From Flavilitoribacter nigricans DSM 23189 = NBRC 102662 (lineage in GTDB: Bacteria; Bacteroidota; Bacteroidia; Chitinophagales; Saprospiraceae): DNA of 64,000 bases. The DNA lies in NCBI RefSeq assembly GCF_002646595.1, contig NZ_PDUD01000017.1, positions 62,001-126,000 of the forward strand, written 5' to 3'. How positions within the stretch are numbered: the stretch's first letter is position 1; each line of letters begins with the position of its first letter. The translations under genes and the position numbers were made by a program. Below the pieces are notes generated by a model that did no database searches, had not been told where the DNA came from, and worked only from the letters and a program-made list of their open reading frames with translations. Below are positions 27,006 through 35,788 of this stretch, in pieces.

Positions 27006-28133
27006 ATGGATATTATCGGAGCGGGGATCGGCGGACTAACTACGGCCATCGCCCTGCAACAAAAAGGGATCACCAGCAATCTATACGAACAGGCCAAGGC
27101 GATCCAACCCGTTGGTGCGGGTATCATCCTGGCCAATAACGCCATGCAGGTCTATGAAAAACTGGGTTTGCGAAAAGAACTGGAAGCTGCTGGAAATCCG
27201 ATCTCGGCCATGAAGATTACCGATCCCCAACTGAAACCCATATCCGAGGTAGATCTGGCTCATTTTGAAAAGAAATACCAGGTGCGAAACATCGCTATCC
27301 ACCGCGGCGCTTTACAACAGATCCTGGCCGAACGGCTTCCTAAAAATACCGTTCACCTGGGCCACGAACTAATTCGGGTCGACAAAGATCAATCGGCGTA
27401 TGTCCTGCATTTCAAACATGGAGCCCAATTGAGATCATCCCAATTATTAGGCGCTGACGGACTGAATTCGGTCTTACGGCAATCCCTCTTCAACGAAAAT
27501 ACGATCCGCAATGCTAAGCAAGTCTGCTGGCGCGGCGTGACGGATTTCACCCTTCCCAAACCATACCGCCATGAATTAAACGAAGCCTGGGGCATAGGAG
27601 ACCGGGTCGGTTTTGTGCAGATCGCTCCCAATCAGGCCTACTGGTATGCCCTCAAATCGTTCCTCCACGATCCCGGGGAGTACCCGCTCGGGGAGATCAA
27701 CGAATACTACCGGGACTATCATCCCGTTATCCGGGAGCTAATCCGGTCTACTCCACTCGAAAATATTCATACGGCGGTCATTTCCGATCTGGCACCGATC
27801 AAAACCTGGCACCGGGAAAATGTATGTCTGCTCGGAGATGCGGCCCACGCCACTACTCCCAATATGGGACAAGGTGCCTGCCAGTCGATCGAGGACGCAT
27901 ACATCCTGTCGGCGTGTCTGGCCAAATACGAGCTGAACCGCGCGTTTGCCGAATTTCAGCGCCTGCGCATGCCCAAAGCCCACCAGGTGGTCAATACCAG
28001 CTGGCGGTTAGGAAAAATAGCGCACTGGCAACATCCACTGGCCATTACGCTCCGGAATCAGCTCCTGCGGCTTACGCCCCAAAGCATCAGTCAGAAACAA
28101 TCGGCCCGGATCTTTCAGTTGGAACAGGTTTAA
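27006..28133 (+). CDS. FAD-dependent monooxygenase (PHBH-like)
   Basis: This 375-residue protein is a group A flavin monooxygenase. It has GAGIGG at the N-terminus for the FAD dinucleotide, the mid-domain LLGADGLNSVLRQS, and VCLLGDAAHATTPNMGQGACQSIEDA for the second FAD site. Such enzymes hydroxylate aromatic or other ring compounds with NAD(P)H and oxygen. The first strand is short (MDIIGAG) but the upstream in-frame residues are not family-like, so the ATG at 27006 is kept. It has no signal and is cytoplasmic. It lies between glycan genes without an obvious link and is 86 bases before the GH88/105-like gene on the same strand. Confidence 0.87.
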   Translation: MDIIGAGIGGLTTAIALQQKGITSNLYEQAKAIQPVGAGIILANNAMQVYEKLGLRKELEAAGNPISAMKITDPQLKPISEVDLAHFEKKYQVRNIAIHRGALQQILAERLPKNTVHLGHELIRVDKDQSAYVLHFKHGAQLRSSQLLGADGLNSVLRQSLFNENTIRNAKQVCWRGVTDFTLPKPYRHELNEAWGIGDRVGFVQIAPNQAYWYALKSFLHDPGEYPLGEINEYYRDYHPVIRELIRSTPLENIHTAVISDLAPIKTWHRENVCLLGDAAHATTPNMGQGACQSIEDAYILSACLAKYELNRAFAEFQRLRMPKAHQVVNTSWRLGKIAHWQHPLAITLRNQLLRLTPQSISQKQSARIFQLEQV

Positions 28134-28219
28134 GTTCGTCTTGTTTCGGACAGCGTTCCAGCCGGCCGCGGCCATCACCAGAGGTAGTCGGCTATTTTTT
28201 TATCGATTTAAATATCAAT

Positions 28220-29734
28220 ATGAACCGACGCACCACTTTTAAGTCCCTCGTGCTTTTGACTACAGGCTCTCTGCTGCAGCCAGCTAAGATATTTAGCCGG
28301 GAATCGACCCTCTGGAAATCCAGGCTGAGTCGCCATTTCCTCTCCACCCGCATTGATCCGGAGCTACCGGAAGAAAAGCGGCTCCCCTTCGGCTGGCAAG
28401 GCTTTTCGGTAGCTGGCGAACGTCCGGCATTACTCAGACCGACCCTACCGGTAAACCTGCAAGCGGGCGATGGTCTTTTACTCAGATGTTCCGTAGCCAT
28501 CGATGTCCGGGAAGAAAAGGTGGTTCGGGCCCGTATTGCCGGGACGCAGGAAGAACTCGGTCATTTTGACATTCGCTATGCCGCCGTGTTTCAAGTTTTT
28601 GACCTGGAAATCGCGCCCCTTTTCCTTCCGGCCATTAATCAGCATGGAATTGAACTTAGTCTGGAGCGAGGAGAAAACCCCATGTGGTTTTTCGCGGCAA
28701 CCCCGGGGTACCGGGATCGGGATAACACCTTCTTACCCCAATTATTGGCGTATCCGAAGGATGAGATCGACCGGGAAGAGGCATTCATCCGGCAGATGTG
28801 CTCCCTCAACTCAATCCAACCCTTTGGCTGGATGGAAGGCTGCGTGCTGGACGGATTATACCAGATGTACAAACGGAAAAAGCACCGAAAGGCACGCAGA
28901 GCGATAAAGGGCCATTTTGCCCGCTTCTTCGACCGGCAAGACAATTTTATTCACGAAGACCCACGCAGCCGGCCTCTGGATAATAAGATCGGCACCATCG
29001 AATCCACGCAGCCTTTCTCCACACTGGCTCGCCTGGAACCGGACCATCCGGTTTTTACGGAAGTATTGAAATTTTGGGAGGAACGTACCCAGCCGGACGG
29101 CACCGTTACCGACCACTATTCCGTCACCGCGGAGGGTTCCTATACCATCGCCTACCCGATGGCGGTGATCGGAAAACAACGAGGCGATAAAGCAATGATG
29201 GAAAAAGCCTACGCCCAGATCCTGCTGCGCAAAACCATGCTGGTACAAGACGGCGATATTTACCTGCGGTATTATCCTAAAGACGACTCCCGCAAATACC
29301 GGAACTGGGCCCGGGGAGTTACCTGGTACCTGCTGGGCATGGTCCGTACGATGGCGGCATTGCATGATCAGCTGGATGTTTCCGAAGCGGCCGAGGAAGT
29401 TGCCCGGGTAGCGAAAATGGTGATCCCGCATCAGCTGAAAAATGGTTTGTGGCCTTGCTTCATCCACGAAGCCGATATCGCTCCGGATAATTCCGGCTCG
29501 GCGGGAATTGCGGCGGCGCTGGCCACGGCCGTCCATAACGGCTGGATCGGTCAGGAATATTTGCCCTTCTGCCGCAAGACCTATACTACCTTGCTGGATC
29601 AGCTCACTCCGGATGGTTTGTTACAGGGCGTGGCCCAAAGCAACAAAGTCGGAGAAGCGCTCCAAAGGAGTGATTACCGGGTTACATCCCAAATGGGGCT
29701 GGGGCTGATGGCCCAGTTGTACGCTGCGCTCTAA
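28220..29734 (+). CDS. GH88/GH105-like unsaturated glucuronyl/rhamnogalacturonyl hydrolase
   Basis: This 504-residue protein has a signal-like N-terminus (RRTTFKSLVLLTTGSLL), a beta-rich stretch to about 170, and an (alpha/alpha)6 barrel typical of the GH88/GH105 clan. Landmarks are FGWMEGCVLDGLYQMYKR, IGTIESTQPFSTLARL, DHYSVTAEGSYTIAYPMAVIG and NWARGVTWYLLGMVRT. Family members remove 4,5-unsaturated uronic acids left by polysaccharide lyases. No lyase is present in the window, so the substrate could be an uncommon one. The ATG at 28220 is used; the longer in-frame version would overlap the monooxygenase gene by 300 bases. It converges on the sulfatase gene. Confidence 0.8.
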   Translation: MNRRTTFKSLVLLTTGSLLQPAKIFSRESTLWKSRLSRHFLSTRIDPELPEEKRLPFGWQGFSVAGERPALLRPTLPVNLQAGDGLLLRCSVAIDVREEKVVRARIAGTQEELGHFDIRYAAVFQVFDLEIAPLFLPAINQHGIELSLERGENPMWFFAATPGYRDRDNTFLPQLLAYPKDEIDREEAFIRQMCSLNSIQPFGWMEGCVLDGLYQMYKRKKHRKARRAIKGHFARFFDRQDNFIHEDPRSRPLDNKIGTIESTQPFSTLARLEPDHPVFTEVLKFWEERTQPDGTVTDHYSVTAEGSYTIAYPMAVIGKQRGDKAMMEKAYAQILLRKTMLVQDGDIYLRYYPKDDSRKYRNWARGVTWYLLGMVRTMAALHDQLDVSEAAEEVARVAKMVIPHQLKNGLWPCFIHEADIAPDNSGSAGIAAALATAVHNGWIGQEYLPFCRKTYTTLLDQLTPDGLLQGVAQSNKVGEALQRSDYRVTSQMGLGLMAQLYAAL

Positions 29735-29795
29735 TGCAGTTCGCCGCAACCGGGCCATCTACGTTTTCATTCATCGATCCTATAATCCGGATGGC

Positions 29796-31373
29796 CTAAT
29801 GCCCTTTCCCGCTGAGGGTTTGGTATTGTTGTTGCAGATGCGTTGCCAGTTTTTGCTCTAGCTCTTTTTTGATTTCCCGGTAGTTCGCTAGATCGGCCAG
29901 GTTGCGACGTTCATTCGGATCTGTCTCATAATCGTACAGCTCCACCCCGACCAGTTTTGAATTACCGAGGGGTTTAAAACTCCGGTAACTGTTGTCGTAC
30001 CATTGCGTCAGCCGGTAGCGTTCGGTGCGCAGGGAATAGCCCATCACCTTTTTCCCGCGATGGTATTGGCTGATCGCATAGTCTTTTTCTACCGTAGTTC
30101 CGGGATCGGAATCCATCAGTGGGGCCAAAGATTTTCCATCAACCCGAGCGGGCAGATCCACGCCGGCGAGATCAAATAAGGTTGGAAAAACATCTACCAG
30201 TTCAATTGGAGCCCGGACCACCGTACCGGCCGCTACGCCCGGACCGGCGAAAAGCAACGGGATCCGCGTGGCCTGTTCAAAATTGGAATGCTTACACCAC
30301 AGGGTATGATCGCCCAGATGAAAGCCATGATCGCCCCAAAGCACGATCAGGGTATTATCCAGCATGGAGAGCGCTTCCAAAGCATCCAGCAGTTTGCCCA
30401 CCTGAGCATCGATATAGGATACGCAGGCCATATAGCCGTGGATCAGTTCTTTTTGTTTTGCCACCGGCAACTCATCCCCTACCCCCAGATCGTTATCGAT
30501 ATCCGTGTAAGAACGGAGTTCTCCGAAAGAGTGGTAGGCTATTTTCGGTGTTCCTTCGGCCAGTTGGCGAAAAGCAGCCAGCTCAATGTCTTCCCGGTCG
30601 TAAAGATCCCAGTACTTCTTTGGTGCCACGAAAGGCAGGTGCGGCCGCTGAAAGCCCACCGCCAGGAAAAAAGGATCTCCGGCAGCCTGTAGGCTCTGCA
30701 AACGACGAATGGCTTCTTCCGTGTAGAGTCCATCCTGATAGGCATTATCCGGTACATCCGTTGCTTCGGTACTGGGTTTGATGCGTTCCAGCACATGACT
30801 ACGGATCTTCCCGTTGCCTTTGATGCCCGCCACTTTAGCCTCGGCCGTGAGCTGTCGGATCTGTTTTTTCACTTTTTTGTCCTGATAGGTATTGAGGGCC
30901 GGACGGCCGTCAGGACTTTCGTAATTATCGGGAATTACGTGGGGAATACTCCAGCTCTTACCGTCGTGCCCCGGCGAAGAGGAACCTTTATGGTAGATTT
31001 TACCGATCCCGGTCGAGGTGTAACCCTGACTGATCAGGTATTCCGGCATGGAGATCAGTTCCGGAGCCGATTTGCGAAAATCGGTATGGAGGTCCCATAC
31101 CCGGGTCCGGTCCGGGTAGGCACCGGTCATGATACTGGCGCGGGACGGACCGCAAACGGCCTGCTGGACCTGCGCATTGAGGAAACTTGCCCCCATGCGG
31201 GCCAGCCGGTCCATATTGGGCGTATGCATGTAATCACAGCCGTAGGCGCCCAGCAGGGGTTTTAGATCATCCACGGCGATGAACAGGATGTTTCGGGGCT
31301 GAGCCGAGAGCGTGCTCAGGGACAGGATAAGGAGCAGCGGCAGCAGGAGTCGCTGACAATTGGTATATTTCAT
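29796..31373 (-). CDS. Sulfatase (iduronate-2-sulfatase-like, S1)
   Basis: This 525-residue protein has a Sec signal (to about residue 24, LSAQ) and the sulfatase fold. It has the metal strip ILFIAVDDLKP and CGPSR at 74-78, where cysteine 74 becomes formylglycine. GKIYHKG, VGFQRPHLPFVAP and LWGDHGFHLGDH, with the KHSNFEQATR strip, mark the iduronate-2-sulfatase-like S1_7-type group. It is the last gene of a four-gene minus-strand unit (sulfatase, sulfatase, GH10, sulfatase), 33 bases after the GH10 gene. It acts in the periplasm. The sugar and sulfate position are not readable. Confidence 0.9.
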   Translation of the reverse strand: MKYTNCQRLLLPLLLILSLSTLSAQPRNILFIAVDDLKPLLGAYGCDYMHTPNMDRLARMGASFLNAQVQQAVCGPSRASIMTGAYPDRTRVWDLHTDFRKSAPELISMPEYLISQGYTSTGIGKIYHKGSSSPGHDGKSWSIPHVIPDNYESPDGRPALNTYQDKKVKKQIRQLTAEAKVAGIKGNGKIRSHVLERIKPSTEATDVPDNAYQDGLYTEEAIRRLQSLQAAGDPFFLAVGFQRPHLPFVAPKKYWDLYDREDIELAAFRQLAEGTPKIAYHSFGELRSYTDIDNDLGVGDELPVAKQKELIHGYMACVSYIDAQVGKLLDALEALSMLDNTLIVLWGDHGFHLGDHTLWCKHSNFEQATRIPLLFAGPGVAAGTVVRAPIELVDVFPTLFDLAGVDLPARVDGKSLAPLMDSDPGTTVEKDYAISQYHRGKKVMGYSLRTERYRLTQWYDNSYRSFKPLGNSKLVGVELYDYETDPNERRNLADLANYREIKKELEQKLATHLQQQYQTLSGKGH

Positions 31374-31406
31374 AACGTTGTAATCTTTTGATGGGGTGAT
31401 GTGAGT

Positions 31407-32564
31407 TTAATACTGTTGCAGCAGATCGGTCAGTCGATCGTAAGCGGGTTTGGGCCGAAGCTGCTCGTCGAAAATGCAGCCGTCCCAATCCGGGTGCGGG
31501 GTTTCGGAACCGCGGATCTGCCAGTAGTTGAGCCCCACGGTTCCGGTAGCGGCACCGTCGAGCAGCACTTTGCCGATGGCGGTAAAGGTTTCCGCCTGCG
31601 CACTGCGATCGCCCGCTTTCTTTCCCTTCAGCCAGACATTGAATTCCGTGATATGGAATTCCAGCTCATTGCGGTGGCACCAGCGAATGAGTTCCTGCAG
31701 GCGTTCCAGGTTACCGGGGATCTGTTCCCAGCCGACATCGATATGCGCCTGCCAGCCCAGCCCATCTACCCGCAAACCGGATTCCCGCAGATAAGCGACC
31801 AGAGCTTTCATCTTTTCCCAGACGAACGGTTCCAGCGCACCGTGCTGATTAATGATCAGTTGCATGGAAGTTGCGTGCCGGTTGGCGATCTCAAAGGCTT
31901 TTTTGATGTAGATCGGTGGTCGTAGTTCGTGGTTTTCATCATAGCCCATTTGCGGCCAGGGGTTTTCCCAGCTATCCGTTCCCGGTTTGGGGCCGAACCA
32001 GTCTCCGTTCTTTTTGTCGATCGTTTCATTGACCACATCCAGCCACTTGATATTGGCCACACCGTTATATTTCAGGCACAGGGCCGTCAGGTATTCATCC
32101 AGCATCAACGCCAGTTCGTCCGCCATACGTGCGTCATTTTTCACCCATTTGGAACACTGCGGACTGATAGGTGCGTGCAACCGAAGAACCTGTCCGTGCC
32201 GGCGGGCGTGTTCCACCCAGGCATCGGAAGCCTTCCAGTTCCATTCTCCCGGCCGGGGATGGATCCGCGTTTGTTTGAAGTCATTTGCCGGCGTTACGTA
32301 ACCGAACTCGCGATCCAGTAGCTCGATCGTTTCCGTTCCGAAGAGATCATAATGCGTAGCCGCGCCGATAAAGGCATTCCCCGCCGGAAACTTTTGCGCT
32401 ACCAGCGTGCGAATGGAGTTTTTAGGTTGTATTTCCTGCGCTGCATCGGCTGCCTTTTTAGACATGCCGCAGCCTGCCAAAACCCAAACAACCATTAAGC
32501 ATAGGAACGGTCGAACCAAATGCAGTGTGCAAGTCACTGAATGGCGTGTATAGTTTTTTTCCAT
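31407..32564 (-). CDS. GH10 endo-beta-1,4-xylanase, lipoprotein
   Basis: This 385-residue protein is a GH10 enzyme. The acid/base is Glu180 in WLDVVNET and the nucleophile Glu307 in HITEFNVW; HAPISPQCSKW and the closing NYWQIRGSETPHPDWDG fit the family. A lipoprotein signal ends at cysteine 32 (VLAGC). The start at 32564 overlaps the upstream sulfatase gene by 31 bases, suggesting coupled translation; a later ATG would remove most of the signal. GH10 cleaves beta-1,4-xylan backbones, occasionally other beta-glycans. Its placement among sulfatases suggests a sulfated xylose-containing substrate (inference). Confidence 0.9.
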   Translation of the reverse strand: MEKNYTRHSVTCTLHLVRPFLCLMVVWVLAGCGMSKKAADAAQEIQPKNSIRTLVAQKFPAGNAFIGAATHYDLFGTETIELLDREFGYVTPANDFKQTRIHPRPGEWNWKASDAWVEHARRHGQVLRLHAPISPQCSKWVKNDARMADELALMLDEYLTALCLKYNGVANIKWLDVVNETIDKKNGDWFGPKPGTDSWENPWPQMGYDENHELRPPIYIKKAFEIANRHATSMQLIINQHGALEPFVWEKMKALVAYLRESGLRVDGLGWQAHIDVGWEQIPGNLERLQELIRWCHRNELEFHITEFNVWLKGKKAGDRSAQAETFTAIGKVLLDGAATGTVGLNYWQIRGSETPHPDWDGCIFDEQLRPKPAYDRLTDLLQQY

Positions 32565-33943
32565 TGATTTAATTTTTTGTGTAATTCTTCGGCGAGTTTA
32601 GCCTGACTATTGACCAGGTTATTCGCTTCGTAAGGATCCGCTTCCAGATCGTACAGTTCCAGCCGTTGCTCCTCGTAAAAATCGATGAGTTTCAGATTTC
32701 CCGTGCGGATCGCACTGCAATTACGATCTCCGGTGGAACCCGGCCGTCCTCGCGGAGAATGCCAGTAAAAAGTTCTGGATTCCACTTGTTCCCCGCGCAG
32801 CAGCGGCAGCATACTCCGGCCGTCCAGATGGTCATCCGGTCGCAGGGGGATGCCGGCAATATCGAGCAGCGTGGGGAAAATATCGGTATTGATCGTCAGA
32901 GCCGTGCATACCGATCCGGCTTTATCCGTGCCCGGCATCCGGAGGATAAATGGGACCTTGATCCCCCCTTCGTAAACGTGCCCCTTCCCGGCCCGCAGGG
33001 GGAGATTGGCTGTGGCCAGTTGCCGCTGGCTGCTGGCTCCCCGGTTGGACAGTCCGCCGTGATCAGACGTAAAGATGATCACCGTATTGTCGTAGAGCCC
33101 TTCCTCTTTCAGCACCCGAACCAGGCGGCCCAGGCTTTTGTCCATACTTTCGATCATGGCGGCATAAACCGCATTATCCTGTAGCATTTTAGTGGCCCCG
33201 TCTTTGGGTAGATATTCCGGTCCTTCCAGCTTCATTGCCCGCAGTTTTTGACGGTATTTCCGGACCAGCTCCGGCTTGGCCTGAAAGGGGGTGTGCACCG
33301 CGTAATGGGCGAGGGTCGCAAAAAACGGCCCGTCCTTATGATCCCGGATAAATGCAATGGCCTTATCCGTTAAATGATCGGTAAGGTAGGCTCCTGCTGT
33401 TCCGTCCTCCAGGTCCACGATCTCCCGGTGATTGCTTTTATCTCCCGGTTTAGCCCGATTGTAGGGATAGAAATAGGAAATCGGAGCACCGGCCGCACAG
33501 CCTCCCACATTGATATCGTATCCCTGATGCTGTGGCCAGTATGCTTCCTTTTTACCCAAGTGCCATTTGCCGGCAAAAAAGGTCGTGTAATCAGCTTGTT
33601 GGAAGGCCAATCCCAAGGTCTGCTCCGTGGGTCCTATCTGGCCTTTGTCGCCGGGGATCCGGCTCCGGGCCGGGAACTTCCCGGTTTGTAAAGCGTAGCG
33701 GGAAGGCACACAGCGGGGATGCGCCACGTAGGCATTACTAAACCATACGCCCGCCGCGGCCAGGGCATCGATATTGTGCGTTTCGTACAATTCCGAACCG
33801 GTAAAAGACAGATCGTAATAGCCCAGATCATCCACCAGGAAAAGCACGATATTTAGTTTTTCCTGGGCTAATGCCGGGAACGTCCACAAGAAAACCGGTA
33901 GCAGTAACCAGATCTTTGTAGACCAAAAGTTGTTTGTTAGCAT
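32534..33943 (-). CDS. Sulfatase (arylsulfatase A-like, S1)
   Basis: This 469-residue protein has a signal peptide (to about 27, ALAQ) and the sulfatase core. It has NIVLFLVDDLGYYD, CVPSR at 78-82 with cysteine 78 for formylglycine, FAGKWHLGKKEAYWP, LAHYAVHTPFQ and FTSDHGGLSNRG. It belongs to the S1_16-type arylsulfatase A-like group. The gene lies 29 bases after the upstream sulfatase and overlaps GH10, so all are likely on one mRNA. It is secreted to the periplasm. Confidence 0.9.
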   Translation of the reverse strand: MLTNNFWSTKIWLLLPVFLWTFPALAQEKLNIVLFLVDDLGYYDLSFTGSELYETHNIDALAAAGVWFSNAYVAHPRCVPSRYALQTGKFPARSRIPGDKGQIGPTEQTLGLAFQQADYTTFFAGKWHLGKKEAYWPQHQGYDINVGGCAAGAPISYFYPYNRAKPGDKSNHREIVDLEDGTAGAYLTDHLTDKAIAFIRDHKDGPFFATLAHYAVHTPFQAKPELVRKYRQKLRAMKLEGPEYLPKDGATKMLQDNAVYAAMIESMDKSLGRLVRVLKEEGLYDNTVIIFTSDHGGLSNRGASSQRQLATANLPLRAGKGHVYEGGIKVPFILRMPGTDKAGSVCTALTINTDIFPTLLDIAGIPLRPDDHLDGRSMLPLLRGEQVESRTFYWHSPRGRPGSTGDRNCSAIRTGNLKLIDFYEEQRLELYDLEADPYEANNLVNSQAKLAEELHKKLNQWKKTIHAIQ

Positions 33944-33972
33944 GCTCTTTTATTGTGTATTTCGATTGATTT

Positions 33973-35574
33973 TTATCGGTCTGATCCTTCCACTTTTGCC
34001 GGAGTGACGTGCCCGAAATCCTTCGTCGTGATCTCGCGCAATTCCTCGAGTGATCGGTCGTTGCCGTAGTGTGCCATCATCGCCCGTAATTCCGTTTTCA
34101 TATCTTCTATGATCGCCGCATTAGCCGGATCATCGATAGCATTATTCAGCTCCTGTGGGTCCTTTTCCAGATCGTAGAATTCCCAGACATCAATGTCGTA
34201 ATAGAAATGAGCCAGTTTATACCGATCGTTCCTAATGCCGTAATGGGGCTGCACATGGTGCCAGAACGGGTATTCGTAGTAGTGGTAATACATGGCCTGC
34301 GGCCAGTCCTGGGGCGTTTTTCCCGAGAGGTTGGCCAGAAAGCTACGCCCCTGCACCGCTGCGGGCGGCGTAATGCCGGCCGCCTCCAATAGTGTCGGCG
34401 CAAAATCGACATTGGTTATGATGTCGGTATTTTCCTGCCCCGCTTTTACTTTAGCTGGATACCGCACCAAAAAGGGCATACGCAATGATTCCTCGTAGAT
34501 AAACCGCTTGTCGAACCAGCCGTGCTCGCCCAGATAAAAACCCTGGTCGGAGGTATACACCACGATGGTATTTTCCGCCAGACCATTTTCATCCAGATAC
34601 TGCAGGACCCGGCCGATATTGTCATCTACAGACTTTACACAGGCCAGGTAATCCTTAATATAGGTCTGGTATTTCCAACGGCGGGCTTCCGCATCACTCA
34701 TCGTGGAATCCGGCTTCACATTTTGACCCCGCTTGTTCCCATAGGTATTCCAGCGGCGAAGTTCGCGGCCCGCCAATTCTTCCGGAGGGGTAAGTTTCAT
34801 GTCTTTCCGGTTGAAAAAATCCATGGTCATATCGGTATCACCGGCCGTTTTTTCCCGGCCTGCATAATCGTCATCGAAGGTAGAGGGATAAGGCATTTCC
34901 GTTTCTTCCCAGAGGTCCTCGTATTTGCGGTCCGGTTCCCAGTTCCGGTGGGGTGCCTTGTACTGCAGCAGCATCGCAAAGGGCTGATCCTGATCGCGCT
35001 GGCTGGTCAGCCATTCCAGGGCAAAATCGGTGGTCAGATTAGTGGCGTAGCCTTCTTCGGTAACTTCCTTTCCGTTTTCGTTGTACACCGGATCCCAGTA
35101 AAAACCCTGCTGTCCGGGATTGTTGTGGTATTTGAAATAATCAAAGCCGCGCGGCTCCGTACCCAGGTGCCACTTGCCCACCAGCGCCGTCTGGTAGCCG
35201 TTGTCCTGGAGAGCCTGCGGGAACGTCCATTGTTCGGCATTGAACTGTCCGCCGCCCTCGTTTTTGTAGTAGCCGTTGACGTGACTGTACTTTCCGGTCA
35301 GTACCGCGGCCCGGCTGGGTCCGCATATGGCATTGGTACAAAATACATTGCGAAATAGCACGCCCTCCCGGGCCAGCCGATCGATATTCGGCGTTGGTGC
35401 GTATTCATCGTAAATGCCCCCGTAGGCACTGATGGCGTGCGCCGCGTGGTCATCCGACATGATGAACAAAATGTTGGGGCGAGCAGCTTCAGAACCCGGC
35501 AGGCGGGAACCACAGCTGCTCAGAACCAACAAAATAAATAGGTAAAAACAAGCATTTATGATGCGCTTCTTCAT
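33973..35574 (-). CDS. Sulfatase lipoprotein (glucosamine-6-sulfatase-like, S1)
   Basis: This 533-residue protein carries a lipoprotein signal (cysteine 21 in LSSC) and the sulfatase fold: ILFIMSDDHAAHAIS, CGPSR at 84-88 with cysteine 84 for formylglycine, GKWHLGTEPRGFDYF, YKAPHRNWEPD and YTSDQGFYLGEHGWFDKRF. This pattern is that of the S1_11 group, which includes glucosamine-6-O-sulfatases. It is the first gene of the four-gene unit that follows the SusCD genes, 214 bases after the terminator of the binding-protein gene. It is predicted to be surface- or periplasm-anchored. Confidence 0.9.
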   Translation of the reverse strand: MKKRIINACFYLFILLVLSSCGSRLPGSEAARPNILFIMSDDHAAHAISAYGGIYDEYAPTPNIDRLAREGVLFRNVFCTNAICGPSRAAVLTGKYSHVNGYYKNEGGGQFNAEQWTFPQALQDNGYQTALVGKWHLGTEPRGFDYFKYHNNPGQQGFYWDPVYNENGKEVTEEGYATNLTTDFALEWLTSQRDQDQPFAMLLQYKAPHRNWEPDRKYEDLWEETEMPYPSTFDDDYAGREKTAGDTDMTMDFFNRKDMKLTPPEELAGRELRRWNTYGNKRGQNVKPDSTMSDAEARRWKYQTYIKDYLACVKSVDDNIGRVLQYLDENGLAENTIVVYTSDQGFYLGEHGWFDKRFIYEESLRMPFLVRYPAKVKAGQENTDIITNVDFAPTLLEAAGITPPAAVQGRSFLANLSGKTPQDWPQAMYYHYYEYPFWHHVQPHYGIRNDRYKLAHFYYDIDVWEFYDLEKDPQELNNAIDDPANAAIIEDMKTELRAMMAHYGNDRSLEELREITTKDFGHVTPAKVEGSDR

Positions 35575-35722
35575 GTTTAAAGTTGATTTTCTCCCAGGCT
35601 ATACCGGGTATGGATTACAGCCCGGTTGAGTAACCTGAATGATAAAAGAGGAGGCAGGATCCAATGCATAAGCTGCCCCTGACCGGAGCCGGGGAAACCG
35701 GCCGTAGTCCATGTAAATTTGG

Positions 35723-35776
35723 AAAAAGTCTTACGGAGTTTGGAGCAACGCGCAGTGCCACAGCGCTCCAAACTCC
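35723..35776 (-). terminator. Terminator of the SusCD-binding protein unit
   Basis: On the minus strand GGAGTTTGGAGC and GCTCCAAACTCC form a 12-bp stem with an 18-base loop and are followed by GACTTTTTCC. It begins 12 bases after the stop of the glycan-binding lipoprotein gene, separating the SusCD unit from the sulfatase unit. Confidence 0.7.
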
Positions 35777-35788
35777 TCTCGGGAAAGA

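Noticed and set aside
27824-28219. N-terminal extension of the GH88/105-like protein by 132 residues
   Set aside because: It would overlap the monooxygenase gene by about 310 bases in another frame, and a signal-like N-terminus starts at the ATG at 28220.
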